Shown: piece by piece, positions 15,985 to 24,156 of the stretch
Layout: the number at the start of each line of letters is the position of its first letter
Numbering within the stretch: position 1 is the first letter of the stretch
Assembly (NCBI GenBank): GCA_029260965.1
Contig: JAJDCG010000002.1
Span: forward strand, 1-64,000
DNA from: Candidatus Levyibacteriota bacterium
Lineage (GTDB): Bacteria; Patescibacteria; Microgenomatia; Levybacterales; UBA12049
Direction of reading: 5' to 3'
DNA: 64,000 nt
The notes under the pieces: generated by a model
Databases searched by the model: none
What the model was told of the DNA's origin: nothing
Seen by the model: only the letters and a program-made list of their open reading frames with translations
Position numbers and translations under genes: made by a program

Positions 15985-16050
15985 GTTGATAAATCAGCTA
16001 ATAAATCAATTGGATAATTAGGTGATTTACAATTTGCTGATTGGTTTATT
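15985..16050. repeat. Intergenic degenerate heptad repeat, copy 2
   Basis: AT-rich filler between tsf and frr, built from 7-mers such as ATTGGAT, AATTAGG, TGATTTA. It shares TTGGATAATTAG with copy 1. No other feature is seen in the gap, and there is no Shine-Dalgarno site for frr. Confidence 0.5.
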
Positions 16051-16055
16051 GTTTT

Positions 16056-16607
16056 ATGGATCAGATTGCCCAGGACTCACAGAAAAGAATAGATAAAATC
16101 CTCAATGTCGTAAAGACAGATCTTGATACTATCCGTACGGGGCGTGCCACACCAGCGCTTGTTGAAAATATAGTTATTTCCGCATATGAGGGCAGTGCTC
16201 AGCTGAAGGTAATGGAGTTGGCGACCGTTGCTGTAACTGATTCCCAGACAATAGTACTTACACCCTTTGATCCATCAGTTGCATCAGAGGTGGTGAAGGG
16301 AATAGAAGCTGCAAACGTTGGTTTTACACCTATTGTTGATGGAAATGTAATCCGTATTAGCATACCGTCTCTTTCTCAGGAGAGACGTGAGGAATTGATA
16401 AAAGCCATGAAACAAAAGCTTGAAAATGGAAAAATCATGGTGCGTCAAGCTAGGCACGAGGCAATGGAAAATATTAAAAAAGAATATGAGGGGCGAGAGG
16501 ATGATATAACGAGAGCAGAAAAAGAAATTCAGAAAATAGTAGATGAGACTATGGAAAAGATAGAGGAGTGGGGTCGCCAAAAAGAGGTAGAGCTTATGCA
16601 GATTTAG
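16056..16607 (+). CDS. frr: Ribosome recycling factor
   Basis: 183 aa, the standard RRF length. With EF-G it splits post-termination ribosomes. Signatures are VKTDLDTIRTGRATPALVENI at the N-terminus, the beta-rich middle (VTDSQTIVLTPFDPSV), and the C-terminal helices with SLSQERREELIKAMKQKLENGKIMVRQARHEAM. An in-frame TTG at 16041 adds five residues unlike the family; ATG 16056 (MDQIAQDSQ) fits alignments. The 3' end overlaps the convergent hypothetical gene by 14 nt. Confidence 0.96.
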   Translation: MDQIAQDSQKRIDKILNVVKTDLDTIRTGRATPALVENIVISAYEGSAQLKVMELATVAVTDSQTIVLTPFDPSVASEVVKGIEAANVGFTPIVDGNVIRISIPSLSQERREELIKAMKQKLENGKIMVRQARHEAMENIKKEYEGREDDITRAEKEIQKIVDETMEKIEEWGRQKEVELMQI

Positions 16608-17667
16608 GTTGTGGGACCGTCAGGGAAGATATTCTATCTTTGTAGTATTCAAAAATTATGTTCAATTCTGCTGCGGTTTGGTCATGGTCTCCAAAATGAA
16701 TTTCGCCTTTGTCTAACTGGCGAATTAAGTTTCCGATGTATCCATATAGATTTGTTTTGGTATCTTGAGTTGCATCCCCATTGAGTATTGCATCAAGCGC
16801 GTTTTTTGCAGTCTGCAAATCCTTTTTTTTGTCACGGTCTTTATCCGGTGTGCTTTCTAGACCTGCTTCAATGATAGGTTTGAAATAATTAAAATCAAAT
16901 ATTTTGCCATCGTCATTGAATAATCTATCTGATAGATAAAGGATGCGTTCAAGGTCATCATCGGGAGAATCTGGCTCAAAAAATTTGTCGCGGAGCTCTC
17001 TTAACGCACTTTCCAATTTAATGTTTTTAGGTTCTCTTTCTCTGGCTGCTTTTCTTGCCTCTGCAGCTGCAAGAGCAGACAAGCTGTTTTTATCAGGAAA
17101 CAATACATCAAAATCTGCTAAAAATCTACTCATAACTTTGTAATCTAAAGAGTTTTTTGTATTTTCATCTGGTCCTAATTCATCAACTGTTTTTTGATAA
17201 CTAACCCTATTTAGAAGAGTAGTTAAATGATTCATTATCAAACTTTTTATAATTGATCGGTCTGAGGCAGGAATATAATCAACATTGCCCATTGTATATT
17301 GCTCAAGATTGCCCTGTGTTTTTAATAATGATTTAATTGCATGATCAACATAAAACTTTTGGTATTCATTGTCTGTTTTTGATGGTATAGTTTTCAAATC
17401 TTCAATACCGGCTTGTAAAATTGGCAGAAAATCCTCAGTAGTAATACTATTTAACTTTTTTTCAATTTGTTTTTCTTTTTCTTCCGAGGTTTTAGATTCA
17501 TCTATTTTCAGAAAAATATCAAGTGCTCTATCAGTGCTCTGAGTAGGATGTCTGATGGGAAACAAATTTTTAATTATTTGATCTACTTTTACTTCAGAAA
17601 GTGGTTTTTCTTTACTTTTATCGGCAATATCGCTCAAATCTAATTCTCCAAATCCTGTCTCGCTCAT
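16594..17667 (-). CDS. Hypothetical protein, helical and acidic
   Basis: 357 aa with no signal peptide or membrane segment, so probably cytoplasmic. Most of it is predicted helical, with many Asp/Lys/Glu residues and an Ala-rich basic helix (ALAAAEARKAAREREPK, about residues 200-216). I recognise no family. It has a good promoter on the minus strand: TTGCGA (17697-17702), 17 bp, TAGTCT (17674-17679), 6 nt before ATG. That promoter supports it as a real, separately expressed gene. Confidence 0.7.
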   Translation of the reverse strand: MSETGFGELDLSDIADKSKEKPLSEVKVDQIIKNLFPIRHPTQSTDRALDIFLKIDESKTSEEKEKQIEKKLNSITTEDFLPILQAGIEDLKTIPSKTDNEYQKFYVDHAIKSLLKTQGNLEQYTMGNVDYIPASDRSIIKSLIMNHLTTLLNRVSYQKTVDELGPDENTKNSLDYKVMSRFLADFDVLFPDKNSLSALAAAEARKAAREREPKNIKLESALRELRDKFFEPDSPDDDLERILYLSDRLFNDDGKIFDFNYFKPIIEAGLESTPDKDRDKKKDLQTAKNALDAILNGDATQDTKTNLYGYIGNLIRQLDKGEIHFGDHDQTAAELNIIFEYYKDRISSLTVPQPKSA

Positions 17668-17713
17668 AATTAGAGACTATCGGGTTTTGGGATTTTTCGC
17701 AAGAGAGTAATTT

Positions 17714-18277
17714 TTAATTTGGGAGTTTGTATTTTACTTTTATGTCATTTCTGCCTATACGTATATCGCGAGGGTTAATTTCTGTAAAACCAAATGCAGA
17801 AGCGATTCTAGTAATGCTAATTGAACTCAGTGCCTCAAGTTCGCTTTTTCCTGCTGCTATCTCAGCACTTATTAGTTTATAAAATTGTTCCTCATGGAGA
17901 AAAGTTGCCTCAAATGTATTGATTTCGAAATTTTGTATTTTAAAATATTTTAAAGCTGTTGCTATAAATTCTCTAGGATGTAAGTCTGGGTGTGTGCCTG
18001 ATTGCGAAAAACCCTTAGGTTTCTTAGCTACTATTCGAGTATAAAGAGAAAAATTAATACTTTTATCAGCGGGTCTAATTCGTGCACTCAAAAAAAATGC
18101 AGGTTCTTTAATGTCTTTGAGTGTTATATAATTTTCTCCTATGGAGCACTCCAGTTTCCGTCCTGTTCTTCCGGTAATAATTTCGTTTGAGGCTTTGAGA
18201 TTATGAAGTCTTAAAATTCTTTCCAACAAGTCTTCAGTTGGTTTCTCTCGTTCACCCATGGTCATGTAGTTTAACAT
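17714..18277 (-). CDS. Hypothetical protein
   Basis: 187 aa, soluble by inspection and of unknown family. It has a mixed alpha/beta pattern with a central segment FFLSARIRPADKSINFSLYTRIV and a C-terminus rich in short beta-like strands (IRIGRNDIKVKYKLPN). Three in-frame ATGs occur within seven codons (18277, 18265, 18259), so the start is uncertain. It follows the same strand as the next minus gene but is separated from it by 46 nt that hold that gene's own promoter. Confidence 0.65.
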   Translation of the reverse strand: MLNYMTMGEREKPTEDLLERILRLHNLKASNEIITGRTGRKLECSIGENYITLKDIKEPAFFLSARIRPADKSINFSLYTRIVAKKPKGFSQSGTHPDLHPREFIATALKYFKIQNFEINTFEATFLHEEQFYKLISAEIAAGKSELEALSSISITRIASAFGFTEINPRDIRIGRNDIKVKYKLPN

Positions 18278-18341
18278 AAAATACTTAATGGAGATATTTC
18301 GGTTTTGAAGACATGTCTAAAGATGTTATAATGAATCTCTT

Positions 18342-19523
18342 ATGTTGACTGGACTTATCTTTCTTCTAATATTATCAGTACTTGTTCTTATTCATGAGGC
18401 GGGGCATTTTTTTGTGGCCAAAAAATTAGGAATCAGGGTTGAGGAGTTTGGCTTTGGGCTACCACTGACAAAGGCTCTCTTTTCTGTTAAAAAGGGTGAG
18501 ACAACATATTCTTTCTATCCTGCGCTCATTGGTGGGTTTGTAAAAGTTTACGGTGAGGATGAGGCAGGAGCAGGACGGATAAAAATAAGCAATAAGCAAC
18601 AAGCAATAAGCAAAAAAGACGAGAAACGGGCGTTTTTTAGTCGCCCACTTTGGCAGAGATTTTCTGTAATTTTTGCAGGGGTTCTGATGAATACATTTCT
18701 TGCTGTTGTGATTTATTACGTATTTCTTGGTATCTCAGGGTTTAGAACAGAGCTCCCGCTTTTGGGGGATCATCAGTTTTTTGCAGTGAATCAGGAAAAC
18801 AAAGCAGACATTATTTTTCGTCAGGTGGTTGCTGGATCTCCAGCTGCAGATGCAGGGATTACTCCTTTTTCAAAGCTAATTTCTGTCAATGGTCAAGAGA
18901 TCTTAAGTGTTGATCAGTTTACAGAATTGATTGATTCAAACAAAGGAAGCGAGCTCACTATTGCATGGCAAAATACTGAGACAGGGAGAGAATTTAGTCA
19001 GGAGCTGACACCACGCATTGATCCACCAGAGGGAGAGGGCGCACTCGGAGTTGTCTTTTTCCCAATAAGCACAGCTGTGCTTGACTATACAGATCCTGTA
19101 GATAAAGTTTTTTCAGGTTTTACTCATCCAGCCAACTTGATGGTTTACAATTTCAAGATCATAGGGCAATTGATTGACATTTCGGTCAAAGAAGGTACGG
19201 CAGAGCCAATCAGCCAGGGTGTATCAGGTCCTATTGGTATTTACTCAGTTGTTGGTGAGGTTTTAAGCATTCCTGATATGAAGGAAAGAGTGTTGCAGGT
19301 TCTCAATCTAGCAGGATTGCTATCCATCTCACTTGCCTTTTTCAACGTTTTACCAATTCCAGGTCTTGATGGAGGACGGCTTTTCTTTTTAGGAGTTGAG
19401 GCAGTAACTAGAAAAAAGCTAAATCCCAAATTTGAAGCCTATGCCAATGCTATTGGTATGGCGGTGTTGATTGCTCTGATTGTTGTGGTAACATTTAAGG
19501 ATATCTTCCAGCTTTTTGGGTAA
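18342..19523 (+). CDS. rseP: Site-2 intramembrane metalloprotease (RseP-like)
   Basis: 393 aa. Cleaves transmembrane substrates such as anti-sigma factors. The zinc motif HEAGH is in membrane segment 1 (about residues 18-22); the third ligand lies in NVLPIPGLDGGRLFF in the C-terminal half. One PDZ domain (about 155-225; AGSPAADAGITPFSKLISVNGQEI) lies between. A Lys/Gln/Ser-rich stretch near residues 81-95 is coded by AAGCAAT-type heptamers, an insertion relative to the family. The promoter is TTGAAG, 16 bp, TATAAT (18327-18332), 9 nt before ATG. It is followed with a 1-nt gap by pgl. Confidence 0.92.
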   Translation: MLTGLIFLLILSVLVLIHEAGHFFVAKKLGIRVEEFGFGLPLTKALFSVKKGETTYSFYPALIGGFVKVYGEDEAGAGRIKISNKQQAISKKDEKRAFFSRPLWQRFSVIFAGVLMNTFLAVVIYYVFLGISGFRTELPLLGDHQFFAVNQENKADIIFRQVVAGSPAADAGITPFSKLISVNGQEILSVDQFTELIDSNKGSELTIAWQNTETGREFSQELTPRIDPPEGEGALGVVFFPISTAVLDYTDPVDKVFSGFTHPANLMVYNFKIIGQLIDISVKEGTAEPISQGVSGPIGIYSVVGEVLSIPDMKERVLQVLNLAGLLSISLAFFNVLPIPGLDGGRLFFLGVEAVTRKKLNPKFEAYANAIGMAVLIALIVVVTFKDIFQLFG

Positions 19524-19524
19524 T

Positions 19525-20244
19525 ATGTCAGATGACTTCAACAAAGTTTTCCAACGTGGAGTTAGTATCATCAATGTTGCTGATCAAGCTCAAGGAATAG
19601 AATTGGCTTTTAAGATATTGTGTGAGAGGGTGGATAAAAAAACAGCACTTTTTCTCTCAGGCGGATCAACTCCCAAAGATCTTTATGAAAAAATAGCTCA
19701 AAAAAAGAGGATCATTCCTGGTGCGATTGCGCAAATTGATGAACGGTTCGGTCAGCCATATCACACAAACAGCAATCAGTTGATGATAAAAAATACAGGA
19801 CTTGAGAAGTATGCCAACATGTCTGGTGTACCAGCATACTGGATTCTTGATGACAGAAGTCGGGTAGAAACAGCAAAGGTTTATGATACCTTGGTGAGAA
19901 AGCTTTTTGGTATTTTCACCAAAAATATAGGTATATTCGGGATTGGTGAGGACGGACACACTGCTGGAATACCCTCCAGGAAAATCTCCAGTTTTAAATA
20001 TGACACAAACAAGCTGGTAACAGATTATGATGATAAGTCAGGCGGGTATGGAGAACGAGTCACCATGACTTTTGCAGCGCTTGAAAAGTTGGATTTATTA
20101 ATAATTTTGGTTTTTGGAAACTCTAAAAGACAGGCACTTTTACAAATGTTTGAGGATGGTTCTGAGATCGAAATCCCTGCAAGGTTTTATACACGAGCTG
20201 ATATTGCGAAAAAGACGCTTTTAATAACTGACCAAACAATATAA
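19525..20244 (+). CDS. pgl: 6-phosphogluconolactonase
   Basis: 239 aa. Hydrolyses 6-phosphogluconolactone in the oxidative pentose phosphate pathway. Motifs of the DevB/SOL family: FLSGGSTPKDLYEKI, IAQIDERF, and NIGIFGIGEDGHTAGIPS. Glucosamine-6-phosphate deaminase has the same fold, but the neighbouring zwf and gnd settle the choice. The start is ATG 19525, one base after the protease stop; a TTG at 19516 would overlap it. Confidence 0.9.
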   Translation: MSDDFNKVFQRGVSIINVADQAQGIELAFKILCERVDKKTALFLSGGSTPKDLYEKIAQKKRIIPGAIAQIDERFGQPYHTNSNQLMIKNTGLEKYANMSGVPAYWILDDRSRVETAKVYDTLVRKLFGIFTKNIGIFGIGEDGHTAGIPSRKISSFKYDTNKLVTDYDDKSGGYGERVTMTFAALEKLDLLIILVFGNSKRQALLQMFEDGSEIEIPARFYTRADIAKKTLLITDQTI

Positions 20245-20254
20245 AATAGATTTT

Positions 20255-21715
20255 ATGCATGAGAAGTCTCCGTTTGTAATTGTAATCTTCGGCGCTACAG
20301 GTGATTTGGCAAAAAGCAAATTAATCCCTGCACTTTTTTCACTCTATAAAAAACAACAACTCAGCAAAGATTTTCATATAGTTGGTTTTGCTCGACGAAA
20401 TTTTACAAATGAGGAGTATGCTCACACACTGGGGGAGGAGATGGAAACGCATGGGGATCCAGGGTGGGCAGATTTTTCAAAAAGGATTTCTTATCAGAAA
20501 GGGCTTTTTGAGGAAAAAGATGGATATGACGAGCTGACAAAAAGATTAAACAAAATAGATGAGGAGATGGGGGCGTGCATCACTCGTATTTATTATCTGG
20601 CAACACCACCAAATTATTATATTTCAATACTTGACCATCTGAAAAAAACAAAACTATCTGAGGGCTGTGCATCAAAAGTCGCCAAAAAAGATGGAAAGAA
20701 ATGGACAAGACTTGCGATCGAAAAACCATTTGGGCGGGATCTTGAGACAGCAAAAGAGCTTGACAAAAAACTTTCTGAGATTTTTGATGAGGAACAGATT
20801 TATAGAGTAGATCACTATCTTGGAAAAGAGACAGTTCAGAATATGATAGCCTTTAGATTCGCAAATAATATATTTGAGCCTATTTGGAGTAAAGATTACA
20901 TAGATCACATTCAGATTACTTTTGCAGAAGAAGAGGGAGTGCGGACAAGGGGTAAATTTTTTGATGGTGTCGGCATTCTACGTGATGTGGGGCAAAACCA
21001 CTTACTTCAGATACTGGCAACTGTTGCCATGGAGCAGCCGATGTCTTTTTCCAAAGAGGGAGTGAGAGATGCCAGAGCCAAAGCAATAAAAGCAATTCGT
21101 CCCATAAATCCCAGTGAAGTTTCAAAATACGTTGTCAGAGGTCAATATGAAGGATATCAACTAGAAAACGGTATTGTAGAAAATTCACGCACAGAAACAT
21201 TTACGGCGATGAAGCTTTTTGTTGATACGCCACGGTTTGAGGATGTGCCTTTTTACGTCAGGATTGGCAAAAAAATGCCAAAAGAGATGATGGAGATATC
21301 AATTGTTTTTAAACAAACCTGTCATTTGCTTTTCAAGGAATACGGCTGTCCTGAGATAGGAAATGTACTTACTATCAGAATCCAACCAGATGAGGGAATC
21401 AAGATGCGTTTTATTGCCAAAAATCCAGGCAGTAGAGTAGCACTTGGCGCGGTTGATATGAATTTTTCTTATCACCAGACATATGGAAATCACGGTTCTG
21501 ATGCCTATGAAAAGCTGTTGATGGACATACACGATGGAGATCAGATGCTTTTTAACAGATCAGATGAGCTCGAAAGCTCATGGGGGCTTATTACCAATAT
21601 CCTAAAAAATTGGGAAAAAGAAGGAGATGGACTGCATGTTTACGAAAAAGGAACATGGGGACCTGTTGAAGCGAGTGTTTTGATTGAAAAAGACAGTAGA
21701 AAATGGATACAATAA
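20255..21715 (+). CDS. zwf: Glucose-6-phosphate 1-dehydrogenase
   Basis: 486 aa, standard length. Oxidises glucose-6-phosphate with NADP+ to the lactone. The nucleotide-binding GATGDLAKSKLIPAL is at residues 12-26; the substrate and active-site motif is RVDHYLGKETVQNM (about 183-196); LAIEKPFGRD is also present. It begins 10 nt after pgl and its end is 4 nt before the gnd start, indicating a pgl-zwf-gnd operon. Confidence 0.96.
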   Translation: MHEKSPFVIVIFGATGDLAKSKLIPALFSLYKKQQLSKDFHIVGFARRNFTNEEYAHTLGEEMETHGDPGWADFSKRISYQKGLFEEKDGYDELTKRLNKIDEEMGACITRIYYLATPPNYYISILDHLKKTKLSEGCASKVAKKDGKKWTRLAIEKPFGRDLETAKELDKKLSEIFDEEQIYRVDHYLGKETVQNMIAFRFANNIFEPIWSKDYIDHIQITFAEEEGVRTRGKFFDGVGILRDVGQNHLLQILATVAMEQPMSFSKEGVRDARAKAIKAIRPINPSEVSKYVVRGQYEGYQLENGIVENSRTETFTAMKLFVDTPRFEDVPFYVRIGKKMPKEMMEISIVFKQTCHLLFKEYGCPEIGNVLTIRIQPDEGIKMRFIAKNPGSRVALGAVDMNFSYHQTYGNHGSDAYEKLLMDIHDGDQMLFNRSDELESSWGLITNILKNWEKEGDGLHVYEKGTWGPVEASVLIEKDSRKWIQ

Positions 21716-21719
21716 GTAT

Positions 21720-22646
21720 ATGAAGATTGCTGTACTGGGACTAGGGCGAATGGGCCGACTTATCGTTGACAAGCTTCTTGATGGAGGTCATTCTGTGGTT
21801 GCCTGGAATAGATCTTTAGATTCTCTGGAGAAGATAAGTCTGGAGAAGAAAGATCTTGTGGAAAAGGGTGTACTTCAAACAACACAAAATTTGGAAGACT
21901 TAAAAAAATTACTTGATTCACCCAGAATTGTTTGGTCTATGCTTCCATCTGGTGAAGTGACAGAGACTGTGCTTGATACAGTCTCAGGATTTTGGGAAAA
22001 GGGGGATATTCTAATCGATGGTGGGAATTCACACTTTAAAGATACAGAAAAACGTTCGAAGCAATTTGAGACAAAGGGAATAAAATTCATGGGTATTGGT
22101 GTATCAGGTGGAGTTCATGCCAAAAAAAACGGATGTTGCATTATGGTGGGTGGATCTAGAGAGACTTATGAATATTTGAGGCCAGTATTGGATACTCTTG
22201 CAAGCCCGCATGGAACACATACGTATTTTGGTCCAGGTGGAGCAGGCCATTTTGTAAAAATGGTTCATAATGGAATTGAATATGGAATGATGCAGGCGAT
22301 TGCGGAGGGTTTTGGAGTCTTAAAAAAGTCAGATTATGACGTTGATCTGAAAGAAGTTGCCAGGAATTATCAGAGGGGAAGCATTGTCTCAAGTTTTTTA
22401 ATAGATTGTGTGGAGAGTGCTTTTGAAAAGGATGGTAATCTATCAGATACGTCTGGGGTGATTGGTGCAAATGGTGAAGGGAAGTGGACAGTAGAAACTG
22501 CAAAAGAGCTGGGTGTTCCTGCACCTGTTATTGAAAATTCGTTAAAGTTCCGTGATGATTCAGCAACAGATCCACAGATAAAAGACAGTTTTACAGCAAA
22601 GGTAGTGCAAGCGATGAGGTTTGAATTTGGTGGCCACAAAAAGTAG
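21720..22646 (+). CDS. gnd: 6-phosphogluconate dehydrogenase, short (YqeC/GndA) type
   Basis: 308 aa. Oxidative decarboxylation of 6-phosphogluconate to ribulose-5-phosphate. The Rossmann motif GLGRMGRL is at the N-terminus; the catalytic region reads GVSGGVHAKKNGCCIMVGG and HFVKMVHNGIEYGMMQ. The subunit is about 150 residues shorter than the classical dimeric enzyme, as in the YqeC group. An upstream in-frame extension to 21684 overlaps zwf; ATG 21720 gives the expected MKIAVLGLGRMG. It ends one base before the convergent glutamate dehydrogenase stop. Confidence 0.93.
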   Translation: MKIAVLGLGRMGRLIVDKLLDGGHSVVAWNRSLDSLEKISLEKKDLVEKGVLQTTQNLEDLKKLLDSPRIVWSMLPSGEVTETVLDTVSGFWEKGDILIDGGNSHFKDTEKRSKQFETKGIKFMGIGVSGGVHAKKNGCCIMVGGSRETYEYLRPVLDTLASPHGTHTYFGPGGAGHFVKMVHNGIEYGMMQAIAEGFGVLKKSDYDVDLKEVARNYQRGSIVSSFLIDCVESAFEKDGNLSDTSGVIGANGEGKWTVETAKELGVPAPVIENSLKFRDDSATDPQIKDSFTAKVVQAMRFEFGGHKK

Positions 22647-23924
22647 TTATTTTATCAGTTTTTGTAGAGCTGTGAGATAGGATGCCTCTTTGAGACCGGT
22701 TTTATTTTTTGTAGAAACTTTCCAGGTGTTTTCAAAAGCTTTTTCCATGATGTCGGTAAGTCTTTTGAGAACATCTGCTTTTTTATATGTATCATTTTTG
22801 ATGTTTTGCTCCCACTCTAGATAGCTGGCAGCTACCCCACCTGAATTAGCAAGCACGTCAGGGACAATGGTAACACCTTTTTTCTCAAGAAATCTGTAAG
22901 CGTATGGTGTGATGGGATTGTTTGCCATTTCAATTATTATTTTTGCTTTTATGTGTTGCATATTGCTTTCATTTATAACTCCACCTAGTGCTGCAGGAAC
23001 CAGCACGTCAACAGGTAGTTCTAGTAGTGATTTGTTGCTGATCATCCTACCGCCTCTGGTGTCACAAACTCCTCCTGCGCAATAACAACCTGCTAGAGTT
23101 CCTTTTTCCTGTTTGCACTCAAAAACAAGTGGGATATCAAGCGGCAGTAATTCGCCATTTGTTTGTTTGATAACTCCTCCCTGGGAATCTGAAACAGCAA
23201 CAATTTGAAATCCTTTTTCTGATGCAAAGTTTGCAAAATTATACCCGACATTTCCAAATCCCATCACTGCAACAGTTATTTCTCGTGGTTTCATTTTGAG
23301 TTTTTCAGCGATTTTTCCCAGCACTACCGCGCCACCAAAACCCGTTGCGACATTACGGCCGTCAAGTCCGTGTTTGCCCTTGCCGGTAAATGTTGCATAT
23401 GCTTTGTGATCAACGTGTGTGGGATTGTGTTTTTTTGAGAGTCTGACGTATTCATCAGCCATCCAGTCCAGGATCTGGGGATTGGTGTTTACGTCAGGTG
23501 CGGGTATGTCTATGTCGTGTCCAAGTACATGATGGATCTTGCGGACATATTCACGTGCTAGTTCTTCCAATTGGATTGCTGTCAGAGATTTTGGATCTAC
23601 AACGACTCCACCTTTGCCACCGCCAAATTTGACTCCGATTAGAGCTGTTTTGAGAGACATCAGAAGGGAAAGGGTTATTACCTCATCCCGTGTTACTTCT
23701 GGGTGAAATCGAAGCCCTCCTTTGTATGGTCCAAGTGTATTGTCATGTTGAGCCCTATAACCTTTGAAATTTACGATTTCTTCATCAATTTTTATAGGTA
23801 GCGTTACTTCAATAACACGATCTGGTTGAAGAAATGTCTCTACCTTATCAAGGGGGAGGTTGTATTTGGCTGCTATTTCTACAATGTCTTGTTCGATTTT
23901 GTTATATGTGTTTTGATCTGCCAT
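22647..23924 (-). CDS. gdhA: Glutamate dehydrogenase (Glu/Leu/Phe/Val family)
   Basis: 425 aa. Interconverts glutamate and 2-oxoglutarate plus ammonia. Typical motifs are YRAQHDNTLGPYKGGLRFHP, the catalytic-lysine region GVKFGGGKGGVVVDP, APDVNTNPQILDWMADEY, and the Rossmann core VAVMGFGNVGYNFA. Unusual is a cluster of cysteines (FECKQEKGTLAGCYCAGGVCD, about residues 278-298) in the cofactor domain; four cysteines so close could hold a metal. The promoter on the minus strand has an extended -10 (TGCTATACT) and a short leader with AAGGA. Confidence 0.93.
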   Translation of the reverse strand: MADQNTYNKIEQDIVEIAAKYNLPLDKVETFLQPDRVIEVTLPIKIDEEIVNFKGYRAQHDNTLGPYKGGLRFHPEVTRDEVITLSLLMSLKTALIGVKFGGGKGGVVVDPKSLTAIQLEELAREYVRKIHHVLGHDIDIPAPDVNTNPQILDWMADEYVRLSKKHNPTHVDHKAYATFTGKGKHGLDGRNVATGFGGAVVLGKIAEKLKMKPREITVAVMGFGNVGYNFANFASEKGFQIVAVSDSQGGVIKQTNGELLPLDIPLVFECKQEKGTLAGCYCAGGVCDTRGGRMISNKSLLELPVDVLVPAALGGVINESNMQHIKAKIIIEMANNPITPYAYRFLEKKGVTIVPDVLANSGGVAASYLEWEQNIKNDTYKKADVLKRLTDIMEKAFENTWKVSTKNKTGLKEASYLTALQKLIK

Positions 23925-24156
23925 GGGTTTTTAATCCTTGAAATAGTATAGCATAGTACAATTAGCATTGAATAATGCAGATTCTCCAGATAATAAAATC
24001 CGTTGACCACCACGAAGTCGAACAGAAAAGTCGACGCCGCCTAAGTTCTTCTAACTAAAAGTGCCCCAAAATTACTTTGAAAGTCTTCAAATAAATTTGA
24101 ATATTAAATATTGTTGTAGTTATGAGAATGTACTATAATACATGACCATAACCACG
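23925..24156. other. Divergent promoter region between gdhA and the sigma factor gene
   Basis: The region holds the gdhA promoter on the minus strand (TATACT complement near 23946-23951) and the sigma gene promoter on the plus strand (TTGTTG at 24111-24116, 17 bp, TATAAT at 24134-24139). I see no gene or strong structure in the remainder. Confidence 0.55.
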
